Source: Hermatobates lingyangjiaoensis
Lineage: Eukaryota; Arthropoda; Insecta; Hemiptera; Hermatobatidae
Assembly (NCBI GenBank): GCA_026182355.1
Contig: JAPFBL010000104.1
Location: 2,473,501 to 2,537,500, forward strand
Length of the DNA stretch: 64,000 bases
Reading direction: 5' to 3'
A program made the position numbers and the translations under genes. Shown here in pieces: positions 1 to 12,337 of this stretch; the first letter of the stretch is position 1; each line of letters starts with the position of its first letter. The notes under the pieces were generated by a model. It was not told where the DNA came from. It was given only the letters and a program-made list of their open reading frames with translations, and made no database searches.

Positions 1-588
1 TAATTTCATTAGTATAACTACAGCAGTAATAACATTTTTGAAAAACCAAAGTGAACATTTCGTGAAACGAAATATTATCCTACAAGAGAACATGGCTATT
101 GTTCAAATAGCCAGTAGATTTCTTACATCGTTTACTTGACATCCTTCTACATTGAATATTAAAGTAAAATTTTCAAATTTAAAACAGGAAAATACTTTTT
201 TTTTTCTCTGAAAAACATCATAAACAGTGAAGAAAATATTGTTTTAAGGTGATTTATAACTAAGATGTACGATAATTACATTTATTAATCTCTAATCGAA
301 AGATTTCAATTTTGAATTATCTTTTACATTTTTGGTTTTTAACAGAATTATTATACTGGGAATTTTATGGCTTCTTAGTATTTAATAAAATCTTTTTCCT
401 TCCACTTTGTCAAATAACATATATACGAATTTTTTCTGAGTGAGTGTTATCATTTTCCTGCACAAAATTATTCCTCTTACATCTCATATACGTCAAAAAA
501 CAATTTAAACTGTTCCTTTATAAAATCAATTTTATCTCAGAGGATTCACTCAAAAAATTTCTAAGTCAATGTAAACAATGAAAAAAAA
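1..588 (-). mobile_element. HINE-like repeat copy A, first part (cut by window edge)
   Basis: This is the 3'-half interior of a 1.6-1.7 kb repeat, read on the minus strand. It matches positions 850-1440 of the next copy almost base for base. It stops in an A-run at about 581-588, where copy B has inserted, and the element resumes at 2323. The true 3' end lies outside the window. It is non-coding; small ORFs here are chance. Confidence 0.85.
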
Positions 589-2161
589 TCTGGAGTGGCC
601 TACACTCTACTTTACTATAAGTAACTTAATGTCAAATTTCTTGAGTATATAAAACATAACTAAATAAAATATAAAGATTAGATATAAAAATATTATAAAA
701 ATACTAATATAAAAATATTAGATATAAAACATATCTAAATGGGATATAATTATTAGCCTGTCATTCCTGAGGTAGTACAGATAGTGATTGAAGGAAATAT
801 CAATTTATAAGCTTATTTTTGAACATCACAAATAATTTATTATTTGCAAATAATTTCATTAGTATAACTACAGCAGTAATAACATTTTTGAAAAACCAAA
901 GTGAACATTTCGTGAAACGAAATAGTATCCTACAAGAGAACATGGCTTTTGTTCAAATAGCCAGTAGATTTCTTACATCGTTTACTTGACATCCTTCTAC
1001 ATTGAATATTAATGTAAAATTTTCAAATTTGAAACAGTAAAATACTCTTTTTTTCTCTGAAAAACTTCTTAACAGCGAAGAAAATGTTGTTTTAAGGTGA
1101 TTTGTTAATTAAAGATGTACGATAATTACAGTTATTAATCTCTAAACGAAAGATTTCAATTTTGAATTATCTTTTACATTTTTGGTTTTTAACAGAATTA
1201 TTATACTGGGAATTTTATGGTTTCTTAGTATTTAATAAGATCATTTTCCTTCCCCTTTGTCAAATAACATATATACGATTTTTTTTTAATGAGTGTTATC
1301 ATTTACCTGCACAATATTATTCCTCTTACATCTCTTATAAGTCAATAATATATTTTCATTTTTCCATTAGAAACATCAATTTTATCTCAGTGGATTCGCT
1401 CAAAAAATTTCTAAGTCAATGTAAACAATGTAAAAAAATACAAAAAATTCGACAAGTATAGCAGGTGATCTCTTAGTCTAGGGTAAACAAAGAGTTTTTA
1501 TATCGTTATTGCTCTTTTCCGTAATTGAAACTTCATGATTTTTTTTTATGAATTGCTAATTTTTGTTCCATTTTTGGTCAAATTTTCATAATTTTTTAAC
1601 GAGCCGTTTAGCGTCAAAAAAACATTTTCTGAAAACACAAATCGTACTCTAACGCCCCTTTAGCGAATGTAATTTTAGAAAAAAATATCTCAACTCATTG
1701 TCCATATAAAGTTCTATTTATAGGCATAGTTTCATTCTTGTCCGTCAAACAGTATGGCTTGTATCGCTCTCACAAGGTTTGAGATTGATTTATAAGTCAA
1801 AATTTGTACATTTTATTGAAAAAAAAATATTTCCTGTTGTCTTAAAATTCTGAATATATTTTAGTTTGTTGCAATTGAAACCTCAAAGATAATGTCAAAA
1901 TTTCAAAACTCTAGGGTTATCAGTTTAGGAGAAATAAATGTTTAAAAAAAAACGGTTTTGGCAAAAAAGTGACTTTCCCATCATGCATAATTCTTCCCAA
2001 ACAATAGGGATCTTCCTCCCTATGAGACCCATTTTTGTGTAAAATATCAACTTGATCCATCAAAGATTCTGGACCGTAGCGTGGTAACAAGCAATGCTAA
2101 CACACGCACCCACCCACGCACCACCACCCACCACCCACCCACCCACCCACACACACACACA

Positions 2162-2212
<51 letters not shown>

Positions 2213-2322
2213 TCATCGTAAAAACGTCATAAAACGACTTCTGGGACCTCAAAACATGTAATTCCGTCAAAATCTCGAGATCGAATTTTTTCACGATCAC
2301 TATACTTTACTTATAGTAAAGT
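589..2322 (-). mobile_element. HINE-like non-autonomous Helentron, copy B (complete)
   Basis: Complete copy on the minus strand, inserted inside copy A. In element orientation it begins ACTTTACTATAAGTAAAGT, a palindrome able to form a hairpin. It then has a (TG)n/(GGGT)n microsatellite and ends with the inverted subterminal motif ACTTATAGTAAAGT, the hairpin GAGTGTAGGCCACTC and CCAGA. It is flanked by T-runs on both sides (A-runs on the plus strand at 581-588 and 2323-2327). Subterminal inverted repeats, a 3' hairpin, an internal microsatellite and insertion between T residues together match Helentron-associated elements (HINE/DINE-1 type). No Rep/helicase ORF is present, so it would be non-autonomous. 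The class assignment is inference; the repeat itself is certain. Confidence 0.75.
2101..2209 (+). repeat. (CA)n with CCCA-rich lead, inside HINE copy B
   Basis: Imperfect CACC/CCCA repeats run into a long (CA)n tract. The tract sits at the same place in every HINE copy (also 3000-3081, 22651-22690 and 42963-43000 in the other orientation) with different length each time, so it belongs to the element. The Cys/Val-rich minus-strand ORFs across it are repeat artefacts. Confidence 0.95.
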
Positions 2323-3041
2323 AAAAATACAAAAAATTCGACAAGTATAGCAGGTGATCTCTTAGTCTAGAATAAACAAACAGTTTTTATATTGTTATTG
2401 CTCTTTCCCGTAATTGAAACTTCATGAATTATTTTTTGTGAATTGCTAATTTTTTGTTCCATTTTTGGTCAAATTTCCATTATTTTTTAACGAGCCGTTT
2501 AGCGTCAAAAAATCATTTTCTGAAAACACAAATCGTACTGTAACGCCCCTTTAGCGAATGTAATTTTAGAAAAAAATATCTCAACTCATTTTCCATATAA
2601 TGTTCTATTTATAGGCATAGTTTCATTCTTGTCCGTCAAACAGTATGGCTTGTATCGCTCTCACAAGGTTTGAGATTGAATTATAAGTCAAAATTTGTAC
2701 ATTTTTTTGAAAAAAAAATATTTCCTGTTGTCTTAAAATTCTGAATATATTTTTCGTTTGTTGCATTTGTAACTTCAAAGATAATGTCAAAATTTCAAAA
2801 CTCTAGGGTTATCAGTTTAGGAGAAATAAATGTTTTAAAAAAAAACGGTTTTCGGCAAATAAAGTGACTTTCCCATCATGCATAATTCTTCCCAAACAAT
2901 AGGGATCTTCCTCCCTATGAGACCCATTTTTGTGTAAAATATCAACTTGATCCATCAAAGATTCTGGACCGTAGCGTGGTAACAAGCAATGCTAACACAC
3001 GCACCCACCCACGCACCCACCCACCCACGCACCCACCCACC

Positions 3042-3085
<44 letters not shown>

Positions 3086-3195
3086 TCATCGTAAAAACGT
3101 CATAAAATGACTTCTGGTACCTCAAAACATGTAATTCCGTCAAAATCTCGAGATCGAATTTTTTCACGATCATTATACTTTACTTATAGTAAAGT
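2323..3195 (-). mobile_element. HINE-like repeat copy A, second part
   Basis: Continuation of copy A after the nested copy B. It resumes in the A-rich motif next to CAAAAAATTCGACAAG and runs to the element's 5' hairpin end at about 3177-3195, followed by an A-run at 3196-3200. Sequence is nearly identical to 1440-2322, with a different microsatellite length (3000-3081). Confidence 0.85.
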
Positions 3196-3200
3196 AAAAA

Positions 3201-5974
3201 ACTAATAAATCATTAGTCATATCAAATAAATAAAAAATAGTCATATTTTTTTGTATTTGAGTGCATTTGTTTGTGAAAGTATTTTAAAAACACCAAGCTT
3301 AACCGAGAAAAAGGGAATTTTTTTTAATCAAGTAAAAGTAAAGCAGTGTAGCCTTGATATCGGAAAAATCTGAGCTTTAATCAAATGTATACGTATAGAA
3401 AGAGTGGATAAGATGAGATGTGGGAGAAACAATCTGGTAATGGCCTCACACAGGGGCACATTGTCTTCCATTCCTATCTCTATGGACTTGATCATTCCAT
3501 CACACCTGTGGCTCTAGCCTTTCTCCTATCACACTTGTATCAACATTCTTATCGAAGTTTATAATAATTTAAATGGTTAAATTACAATGTTCTGTGCATA
3601 AGGGTGCAAAATAGTTTACACTCTAAGTGACCTTCAGTGCTAGCAATACAACGATAGAGAAACAGGTAAACAGGCAGTAAAAAAAAGGGTAAACTTAAAT
3701 GAAAGAAAAATAACAATATCAGCAATTAAATGTAACAATATCACAGTAAACTAAAAAAATTCATATTCACGGGACATCCTATTAATGTGTTGTTTCTAAA
3801 AAACCAAATGTCAGCGATAATTACCTTTGGAATTCATCTATATGCATTACTTTTATGCCGTCTACAACTAAGTCTGTTAATGTTATGAGAATAAGAAAAG
3901 TTCAAAAACATTCCCACTAAAATGTTTAAAAAAGAAATAAGCCAATTGTAAATTTAATGAATGTACAACATTTATAAAAAAAAATTCTTAGAGTCGTCAA
4001 CCAAGCACTTGAAATTTTAATAACTGGAAAAGTTGAAGTTGGCGTTCGCTATTTGTTTCATTTTGATATTAACCTGTCACTGATGCAGGTATTTGATCCA
4101 AGCCGTTTTTTATTTTTGTCCCTTTTAATGTCTGACAATGTTTCATTTATTCGCAGCCCCTTCCATTGGTGAAATTAAAAGTTAATTGATAGCAATTGTT
4201 AAAAATTTATATCTTCTAAATTCATCCATATTTCTTCTTTATATAAGTAAAGCAAAGCATTCTTATTGTTTCGTTTTTTTTGCTGGGATATTATGGTAAA
4301 TAAAGTAAATGTAAATATTATTTGTAAGAAATTCTGGAAGGTTTACTGTTAGTAGATAAACTGTAGAACTACAAATATCTCGCTCTACAAGCCTCCGAAG
4401 ATGCCCATATTAAGAGCGCGCACTGCACTTGGCCTTAATCAAAAGTGATAATAATTCATTTAATTAGTCCCTTGTCTGTGCATGTCATTTCTGATTCTCA
4501 AATACCTTTTGTTATCCTTTATTATTTAACTACTTCATTTTTTATGATTTAATTATCTAATTTTTTATTATTTAATTATTTTATTTATGTAATATTATTA
4601 TTTGTATTCTCAGTTTTATTTTATTTTATCATAACTTCTTCCGTGTTTTTATTTATGTATAAATTCGTCTGTTCATCCCTCGCAGCAAATTTAGAAACAT
4701 TTTATTAGACTGAGGCGCCTGAAACTTATACCTCCATGGAAAACTGGATATCGGAAACTTTGACCCAAATGCAAAACTTCCATTTCTCATACAACTCAGT
4801 ATGTCATACAGCTAGGAAATAAAAGTTGGTCCTCATGGTAATATTACTAATCTGAGAAGAAACAAGTCTTTTTTTTAAAGAAATTTTCTCAAGTTCGTAA
4901 GAGATTAATGGCTGGACATTCCCGACACTATATCAAATTATCATAGTTCCTAACCATACGTGGTCCATTTAACAATGATCTGGTTCGTTTTTAAAATAAA
5001 TGACTGTCCTATATGTTTAAATAACGATATTTAAACATATAAACATATAACATATAAACATAACATAGAAACATATAAACATAAACTAAACCATCATTTA
5101 TTTCCATTTTTAAAGAAGGTTAAAACCTTTCTCTTCAAAAAACTTTTATAAAAAAAATTATTAAACAGATTATTAGTTTTGAAATTATTAGAATTGAAGT
5201 TCAATAAAGAATGATTTACTTGCAAGTATAAACAAATAAATAATACATCAGAAGTATAAATCAATACAACCAAATAGCAGGATTTTGTTATATGTTTCGA
5301 ACCTTTATATTAACATTCATTTATGTTATCTCATTGATACTTAATTATTTTATTAAGATACTATTGCTGCATTAGTTTTCCTCTAATCGCTGTAAACGCT
5401 ATTAACATTTTTTTGTATTTTTGGATATCTCAGCTACAATTTCATGTATTTAGAAGTAATTTCGATCATTCTTAGATCTTCATATTTTTATAAAAAATTT
5501 AGTATTTTTCATAGTATGGTTAAAGAAAAACAAAGTTTAGACACAAATTCAGTTTAAAATTAAACTAGGCGTTTCAAAAACTTTGTTCTCACCCTTAGGA
5601 GCCATATAAAAAACAAAATGTTTCACATTATTATTGGAAACTGAAACAAAGAAATGTTGCGTACAGACAGATAAATTAAGTTGAAACCGGTCTTAAGAGG
5701 TAGGTTGGATATGCACTGTAGAGAAGATAGAGATTTTTAATAGTGATATACTGACTAAAGACTTGTTTGTGGCTTTTCCAATCCCATTGTAACTAAATAC
5801 GATAAATGTATGGTAAATAAATTCAGAACTCATAAATTACTGTCGTGTCAGATTAAGTTTCATTACACTAATAATACCATCAATGTAAATTAACTTTATT
5901 GAAAATAATTTTGCGAGACAGGAAAAATAAATATATCTGAAATAAAGTATTGTTTTCTTGACCACAATTACTAA
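3201..5974. other. AT-rich intergenic sequence
   Basis: No ORF, RNA gene or transposon end could be supported. There is a short imperfect ACATATA-rich repeat at about 5025-5090. The 3400-3540 stretch is more GC-balanced but has no recognisable coding frame. Confidence 0.5.
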
Positions 5975-6157
5975 TAAACACTTTTTCTTCTTCTCGGAAT
6001 TGGGTCAGGGTTAATATTCGGAATCACATTTTCGCCAACGTTTCGTCTTTATTTTAAGAGCCCTGAGGACGTCTTAAAATTAAGATGAAACGTTGGCGAA
6101 AAGGTGATTCCAAATATTAACCCTGACCAAATTCCAAGAAGACAAAAAAGTGTTTAT
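5975..6157. repeat. Inverted-repeat module with hammerhead motif
   Basis: Two arms of about 70-80 bp (roughly 5975-6058 and 6075-6157) are reverse complements with few mismatches. Both arms begin or end at a TAAACACTTTTT-like sequence. The plus strand carries a hammerhead-like motif at 6060-6097 across the centre. Head-to-head partial copies are typical of Penelope-like element debris. A decayed relative lies at 56111-56160. Confidence 0.8.
6060..6097 (+). ncRNA. Predicted hammerhead ribozyme (type I), family 1
   Basis: Helix I is GCC (6060-6062) with GGC (6095-6097). Core CTGAGGA is at 6063-6069, with one extra C at 6070. Stem II is GTCTT with AAGAT (6071-6075, 6082-6086). Core GAAA starts at 6087. 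The self-complementary ACGT at 6090-6093 would be helix III, and the residue before the predicted cut is T6094. All conserved core residues (C3 U4 G5 A6 N7 G8 A9 and G12 A13 A14) are present. Helix III has no loop, so cleavage would need two RNA copies. Prediction by eye only; activity unknown. Confidence 0.6.
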
Positions 6158-9100
6158 ATCTGAAATATACATATTAAATTTAATAAAATTGAAACAGTGT
6201 GTGAGAAATTTGTCATAAATGGATATACTAATTCTTAATAATACTCGTAATTTAAATTGTTAAGATATCTCTCCAAAATATTGAGATTGAGATTATTGGG
6301 AAAACGTCTAAAACAAAATATCATTTTTTCCAAGAAATGTTATTCATAAAACTATATTCCATATAAACAGTTATTTAAAAGAAATTTCATAGAGATGAAT
6401 TCCTAAAATATTTTCACGCTCTTTGATAGACATTCCAAAGAAACATCATTATCCATTAAGTAATAAAATAACTTATTTTTGGGAAACAGTCATTCCATCT
6501 TACCATGTAAGTTGTCATTACAACTTAACAGTTTTAGAAGAAATCAATTATTATGATGAAGCTCAATGTATTCTATGGTATTATTTACTTTACCTTTTTT
6601 TTTTAGAGTATATTGTACTAGACTACCATGCCATATTTTATTTAAAGAACTAAGATCATTTGAATTTTCTATATTTATTTATGAATTACTAGATTTGTTC
6701 ATATTTAGATTTGAATATACCTTATTGTTTTCTCTCTATGTATTTGTTGTCAGTTTTGTCTTTCTTTCCTTAGTGACATCTCTATGAATCAGCCAATCAT
6801 TTCAATATGTCGATTATCTAACGATCAGCTCGTTTGTTAATTACGCTCTTGTAAACTGTTTGATCATTAAATATTTGTACGGCTTTTTTAATTGGCTTTA
6901 GTTTGCTTTCCGTTATGGATTACGCCATTAAGTATGCAAACAAGTACGCCAAAGTCTCTGTGTTGTCTAAATCAAACTAATGATTGAAAGAAAATAAAGG
7001 AAATTAAAATCAAGATACAAACTGTTAAAGGTATTAATAAATAAAAAATGACAATATAATAAAGAAAACAGCTTGAGAAACTTATCCCTCAAAATATTTT
7101 GTAAAAAAAATTTATAAAATAGTTATGATATTGGTGAAAAAAGGAATGAAGACGCAAATACCACAACTCTGCCAGTAAAAAATGTTTACTAGATTCATAT
7201 ATCATTCATTAACTCACAATTTATGAGAAGATAAGAAAAATTATCAAAAGATGTCAATTTAAATAATTTTCTACAGGAATCATTATTTAATGGATTATAT
7301 TGTGAAGAAGTTAAAGTTGATAGGTGAAACAGTTTAATTTTTAATGTGTTATTAACTTGAAAATATAAAAGTATAAAAGCAATAGAAAAAAAAGCGCTAT
7401 TGGCCTGATGTCACTTCATGGTCAAAATATATAGCTCAAGTACATTTGTATTTGTCTAAGTAAATCTCTTTTTCTTATCTTTGACAGTTCTAATCATCTA
7501 AAAAAGTTTTAATCGTCTATAAAAGTTACCAGACGTCTTGTTATAATATAAAACCATCGTAGCTTGTAAATCTACTTTTCAGAACCATTCGTGCCATGAA
7601 GGTAACTAGATACATTATCAACAATGAAACCATTATATGTCGTAAATCTTGATATTTAGTTAGTACCATAGAAATCATTAGATCTATTATTGATCATAAA
7701 AACATCATATCTTTGTTTCTGTTAAGTTAGTTATAATTTTCTTAGTAGTCTAAATACCTCATTTAATCTAACCCTCGGTATTTGTGTGGGTTTGTTTTAT
7801 ATTAAATTGTGAGACTACAACCAATGAAAGTATACGTGTTCATCTGAACAATTCAAAAACTGCCTTTGGAATTAAGATGAAAGTTCACTATCTTCTCTCG
7901 TATCTGTTACCAGACAGCTCCACGAATTCTAAAGCTGATCGGTATAAAGAAAACCTTCCTCGTATGATATTACTTACAAGCTCTGTATAGTGGAAAACAG
8001 TACCATTATGATTTTGGAATTGATTAATTTAGGCTATTATAAATAATAAATGATAAGCGGTCTATGAAAAAAAATATTTTGATGTGAAGTGAATGAATAA
8101 TATTATATGAAGAAGAAAATTAGAAATCATGTGTTATTTGATGACATACTGAATAATGGTAGTAACGTTTTTAAAAATGTAATAAGATCTCTTATTTAAT
8201 GAAAATATATACTTTCCTTTCTTATCTCGCTGCTTTGTTACACTTTATTGTTGATTTTAGGAGTCATACGGAATAATTTATGGAAATAAATTGTTGGTCA
8301 TCAATCATATTGATAAAACTTTTCACGCTTTTATTGAAACCAAGATGCGGAATTATCAAAAAAATTGCAAGCAATTTTACATTTTCGCTATCTGGCTGTC
8401 TTGAAATTAAATTGATAACAGTGATAAAGATGGCAATCAGTGGAGATAACAAGTTGGGGGTGAGTGAGAAATAGGCCGCCCCTCCACTAAGGGTGGTCGA
8501 GTAGGGTGGGGCCGACTTTGTTTGTGTTTCGGGTTAGTTTGGACTGCCTCGCTCCAAGATACTTAACTTCCACCCTTCTCCTGCACAACCTTCCCTCTCA
8601 CCGCAAAACCCAATCACTTCCTTGTCTTCTACTCATGGAAATACATGTTTTACACTTTTTTTTTTCGTTATACTCCTCGGTTGTTATACTCTTCTCTCTT
8701 CCTTTATATGTTTGTGCAATTGTTTCTAATCTAACTATTGTAAAGACTGTTTTAGCCTGTGACAAAGTCCTCAATATGGACCTTTAAATATTCATGACAT
8801 AACTATTTTTATTATTCGAAAAAAACTCTATGCATGCTCAGTCAAGTTGCGACCTTACCTAAGACCTTTACTAGAGAGCATGGTCCCAGTCTTATGATTC
8901 ATATTTAACTGTTGTTTATATTTATTTTTTGTGACCCACAGGCTCACAATTACACACACATCATAACGCTCATATATCTATGTATATTATTAAAAAGCAC
9001 GGTGGCTTTTGCATTGATGATTTTCTTAGAAAAATGCTCTTTTTGCCTTATTGTCATTCTATAGCTTATAACCATAAGCACGAGTTCTTTAGCAACTTCA

Positions 9101-9637
9101 TGGTTTCTTTTTATTATTAGACTACTTTTGTAGTTCCCCGTGTTATCTTTATTCCTCGTAGTATCTCTTCTCTAATTTCTTCATCTATGTGATTTAGCCT
9201 TCAGAATTAGTTGGTCTGACAAACTTCTTGTTATGTTATCACACCCACAGAAAATATCCCTCGATAATCATCAATGTTGTTGGTGATAATAGTAAATATA
9301 AATGAATTACAAGAAATCCCACGAAAAAATTTACTAATAAAATTATTAAGAGTATTAATTCCAAGAAAAGAAACATTACTCGACTACTACTAACAGGTCA
9401 TTTTGGTCTTGGCTGTTGTTATAGTAATGTTAAAACGCACAAGCCATATATGACAATGTTTAAACCCCTAGGCCAATCGTCAGTCAGATATCTATACTCA
9501 CATGCTAGCTTGCCAAAAGACTTAATGATATTCTTATTCATTTTATTCCTTCAGAATTAACTATCTTCTTTTATTTATTTATTTTCTTAATTTATTGATG
9601 TCATCTCCAAATTGAGGTACTATATGTTCAAAAGTCA
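6158..9637. other. AT-rich intergenic sequence
   Basis: Short ORFs (for example at 6423, 6566, 7784, 8280 and 8506) show no recognisable domain, no conserved motif and no start context, so they are treated as chance. The 8440-8600 part is more GC-balanced and contains a small imperfect hairpin around 8474-8510, but no known family was recognised. Confidence 0.5.
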
Positions 9638-9649
9638 TTGGATCTTCTT

Positions 9650-9792
9650 TCATCCGGTGCAGGAAAAAATCCAACTAGGAAAAATCCCCCCGGAGGAAAA
9701 AAAACGGGTAAAAAACGGGTAAATGTCTCTGGAACCCCTCCCCCCCCCCGGGGGAAAAATCCCTCCTCAAAAAATCCTTCCCCCCCACCAAA
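9650..9792. other. G/C and A homopolymer block, possible assembly or read-error segment
   Basis: The sequence alternates AAAAAA with CCCCCC, GGGGG and a nine-to-ten C run, with repeated AAAAATCC and AAAACGGGTAAA motifs, unlike anything else in the window. It sits directly before the Penelope relic. The Pro/Lys-rich ORF at 9638-9895 follows from this composition and is not a credible protein. Confidence 0.5.
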
Positions 9793-9904
9793 AGAAAATG
9801 AATCTATTTTTTTACTAGAAGTAGTATATTATATCAATACTAAATTACCAAAAAATATAAAAACTTCTGGAATATCAATTTTTATAGGTCATTAAATTTA
9901 TTTA

Positions 9905-10440
9905 AACAAAATCTGGAAAATGCTGAAGGTCTCAGAACACAAATATATAGAAAACCCACTAACATAGGCCTTTGTATTTAGTGACAAAGTGAATGCCCAG
10001 ACCAATATAGGCGAGGTACTATTTTTGCTTATGCGAAGAGAGCCCTAACTTATTGTAGAAACTGGAGTAGTCTGCATGAAGAACTAGAAAAAGGAACTCA
10101 CATTTTGGTTAAAAATGACTACTTAAATAAAGATATTAGGTAAGAGATTGCTGAAGTTCATGGTTAGTGGTGTTGACAGAAAAGGAGATACTCAGCAGGC
10201 TAGAGAACAAATATCTGTATTTTATAGAGCCTACTTGACAACAAAATATAAGCAAGATGAGAGACCCTTAGAAAAATTATAGGTAACCTTATTATAATCA
10301 CCAACACAAAAGACATTATTGTCTAAACATTTTCCACAGAAGTAAGAAAACCAGCAACCTAGTTATTAGAAATTGTAATAGAGAAGAAATGCCGTGGCTT
10401 CAATGTTGTCATCTGGTGTACCAGTTCTGAGGTAAAATGG
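9905..10440 (+). pseudogene. Penelope-like element reverse transcriptase relic
   Basis: Conceptual reading of the plus strand recovers conserved Penelope reverse-transcriptase pieces in order, with stops and frameshifts between them. The motif IYRKPTNIGLC (about 9944-9977) corresponds to the end of the palm domain. RALTYCRNWSSLHEELEKG (about 10036-10095) and the following LVKNDYLNKDI match the thumb region, whose family pattern is a Cys/His-rich RAL...LHEEL...LVNNGY. YRAYLTTKYKQDERPLRKII (about 10220-10280) matches the linker before the endonuclease. The GIY-YIG domain is missing; the relic ends just before a hammerhead motif on the opposite strand at 10478-10516. It is non-functional. It belongs to a different Penelope group from the copies at 14-15 and 47-48 kb. 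Confidence 0.65.
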
Positions 10441-10477
10441 ATAAACCAACAAAAGTCTCCACACAAATGAAGTTTTA

Positions 10478-10516
10478 TTCAACGCGTTTCGAACACTTTG
10501 TGTTCATCATCAGGAA
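10478..10516 (-). ncRNA. Predicted hammerhead ribozyme (type I), family 2
   Basis: This is the cleanest hammerhead in the window. On the minus strand: helix I TTC (10516-10514) with GAA (10480-10478); core CTGATGA (10513-10507); one extra T; stem II GAACAC with GTGTTC around loop AAA; core GAA; self-complementary ACGCGT as helix III; then T before the predicted cut. Every catalytic-core position matches the hammerhead consensus. The palindromic helix III would pair only between two molecules, as in known dimer-type hammerheads of satellite and Penelope RNAs. The neighbouring reverse-transcriptase relic is on the opposite strand, so this may be the end of a second insertion. Confidence 0.72.
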
Positions 10517-12337
10517 GACACTATAATACAAATTAAATCTAATTAGTTACAAAAATTAGAGTGAAATAATAAAAAATAAAAGTTCAATTAAGAGAATTCA
10601 AGACATACCCAAGGAAGTGGTACTGACGGGTTGGTCAAGTGAAAACAACTAGTAGGAAACTGATCCCTTGCGAAAGAGGATAGGCAGGCATATAGGAGAT
10701 AAGGTGACAAAGGTATCGGGTATGCTTGAAAGCCGTTAACTGAAATAGAGAAGGCCAGAACCAATAATTTAGAGGAAAGAAACTTTTTTTTTTTTTAATT
10801 TATTCTTTGTGATTCTAGGAACAGCTTAAGAAATTTTGGACACCCTGGAATTTGATCATTAAGGCAGAGAGAGGCAGAATGAGTTTACCTCAGAATGAGT
10901 AAATACCACACAATTACGGATTGCATAACTAATGATTTAAAAATGGTGTACCAGTGTTGTGCAACCCTTCCTTCTTCCCATATAGCTATAAAAACATCGA
11001 AGCTGTCTAGATTTTACCCTCCACCTCTCATCAGGGCCATCTAAGGATCACGTAAAAAGATCGGGGTTACTCCGAGTAGAAATATGTTAGTATAGGGTAC
11101 CTTAGTTTTATTGAAAAACAATAATCCTAGACACTTACAAACATTAGAGGTACTTTAAATTAAAGATGTGTCCATCTCTGAATTCTCATTATTTATGACA
11201 TGCACGTCATAATCTTTGAACACAGAATAAAGTGCAAAGTGCCCCCCCCCCCCCACCACTGTTGTTACTTGTCGAATGCGTATAGGAGCTTGTAAAGTAC
11301 TGAAGTACTGGAGTCCAACGCATGGGTGAGCTAATATACTAGTTTATCAGAAAATATCCGGCCATTATCACTAACTTTACGAATGTAACATTATTACTCC
11401 TTTAATTTATTTTATTTTGAGTACTTTAATTGCTTACCTGAAAATGACCAAGGTGATTGAAAGCTTGTATCCTTAGTTTTAATTAAAGTTTGTTTTGTTA
11501 GTATTTTAAAGTTGTTTTCCAATTGTTGTTACAGGTTGTTAAGGTTCAACTCAATTCATTATTCTCATGAGCTATGCAAGCAGTTATTGTGTGGTATTTA
11601 CACATGTTTAGAGAGGAAAAGAAACACTGAATCAACATCATCTTACTGAGGCAGGTATGGAACTCCTTATAGTGTATATTTTATTTTAAAAGTTCGTTGT
11701 TTTAATAATATTATCTTTTTATTGCTTGTGTTGGGCGTAAGCGCCTTCCGTGGAAAACAGTTCGAGAAACGTGGCTCTGTATATTGATGTGGTAGTGTCG
11801 GCAATACTCAGCAATGCATTCTCAGAAGATTCATCGATAATGCGAATAATCCCAATTAATTGACTTTCCATGCCTGTAAAATAGTACTGAAATAATTATT
11901 GTCATATTTATAACACTCGAATGATAAATTTTCAAGCTTCTTGAAGGTTGAGCTTTAGAAATAATTTAATAATAGATATATGAATAATGACCTATGGTAG
12001 ATATATTAAAAAAAAATGATGAATAATAATGTTAAATTATCATTTTCTAAATCATTTCAAAAATTAATTTGATTTTAGCTATTGAGTCTTTGCAGGCTTA
12101 GGCATTGCCGCAGATACCGTAGCTAGGTAATTATTTATACAAAGTAGAGTCTTTTGATTAATTACTCTTATACAATCTACTGGCTCATAATTAAAAGGTC
12201 TTATGAAAACTTAAAACAATCTTACAGATCATGGATTGAATAAAGTATCAATGATTATTCAAAAATTTGATGTAATAGGTTAAATTAATTTATAGTCACT
12301 CAGCATTTCTGACTTTGATAAAGAATTGTTAAGAAAA
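10517..12337. other. AT-rich intergenic sequence with a poly(C) run
   Basis: No coding or RNA feature is supported. A run of 13 C lies at 11242-11254. The stretch 11740-11785 contains a sequence resembling the inner end of a hAT terminal repeat, but no partner end was found. Confidence 0.5.

Noticed and set aside
2097..3173. Cys/Val-rich ORFs at 2097-2300 and 2955-3173 that look like paralogous small proteins
   Set aside because: They are the same segment of two HINE copies read through a CA microsatellite; the shared N-terminus is simply the repeat sequence.
11752..11785. hAT-like end, reverse reading CAGAGCCACGTTTCTCGAAC
   Set aside because: No partner terminus or target duplication could be found.
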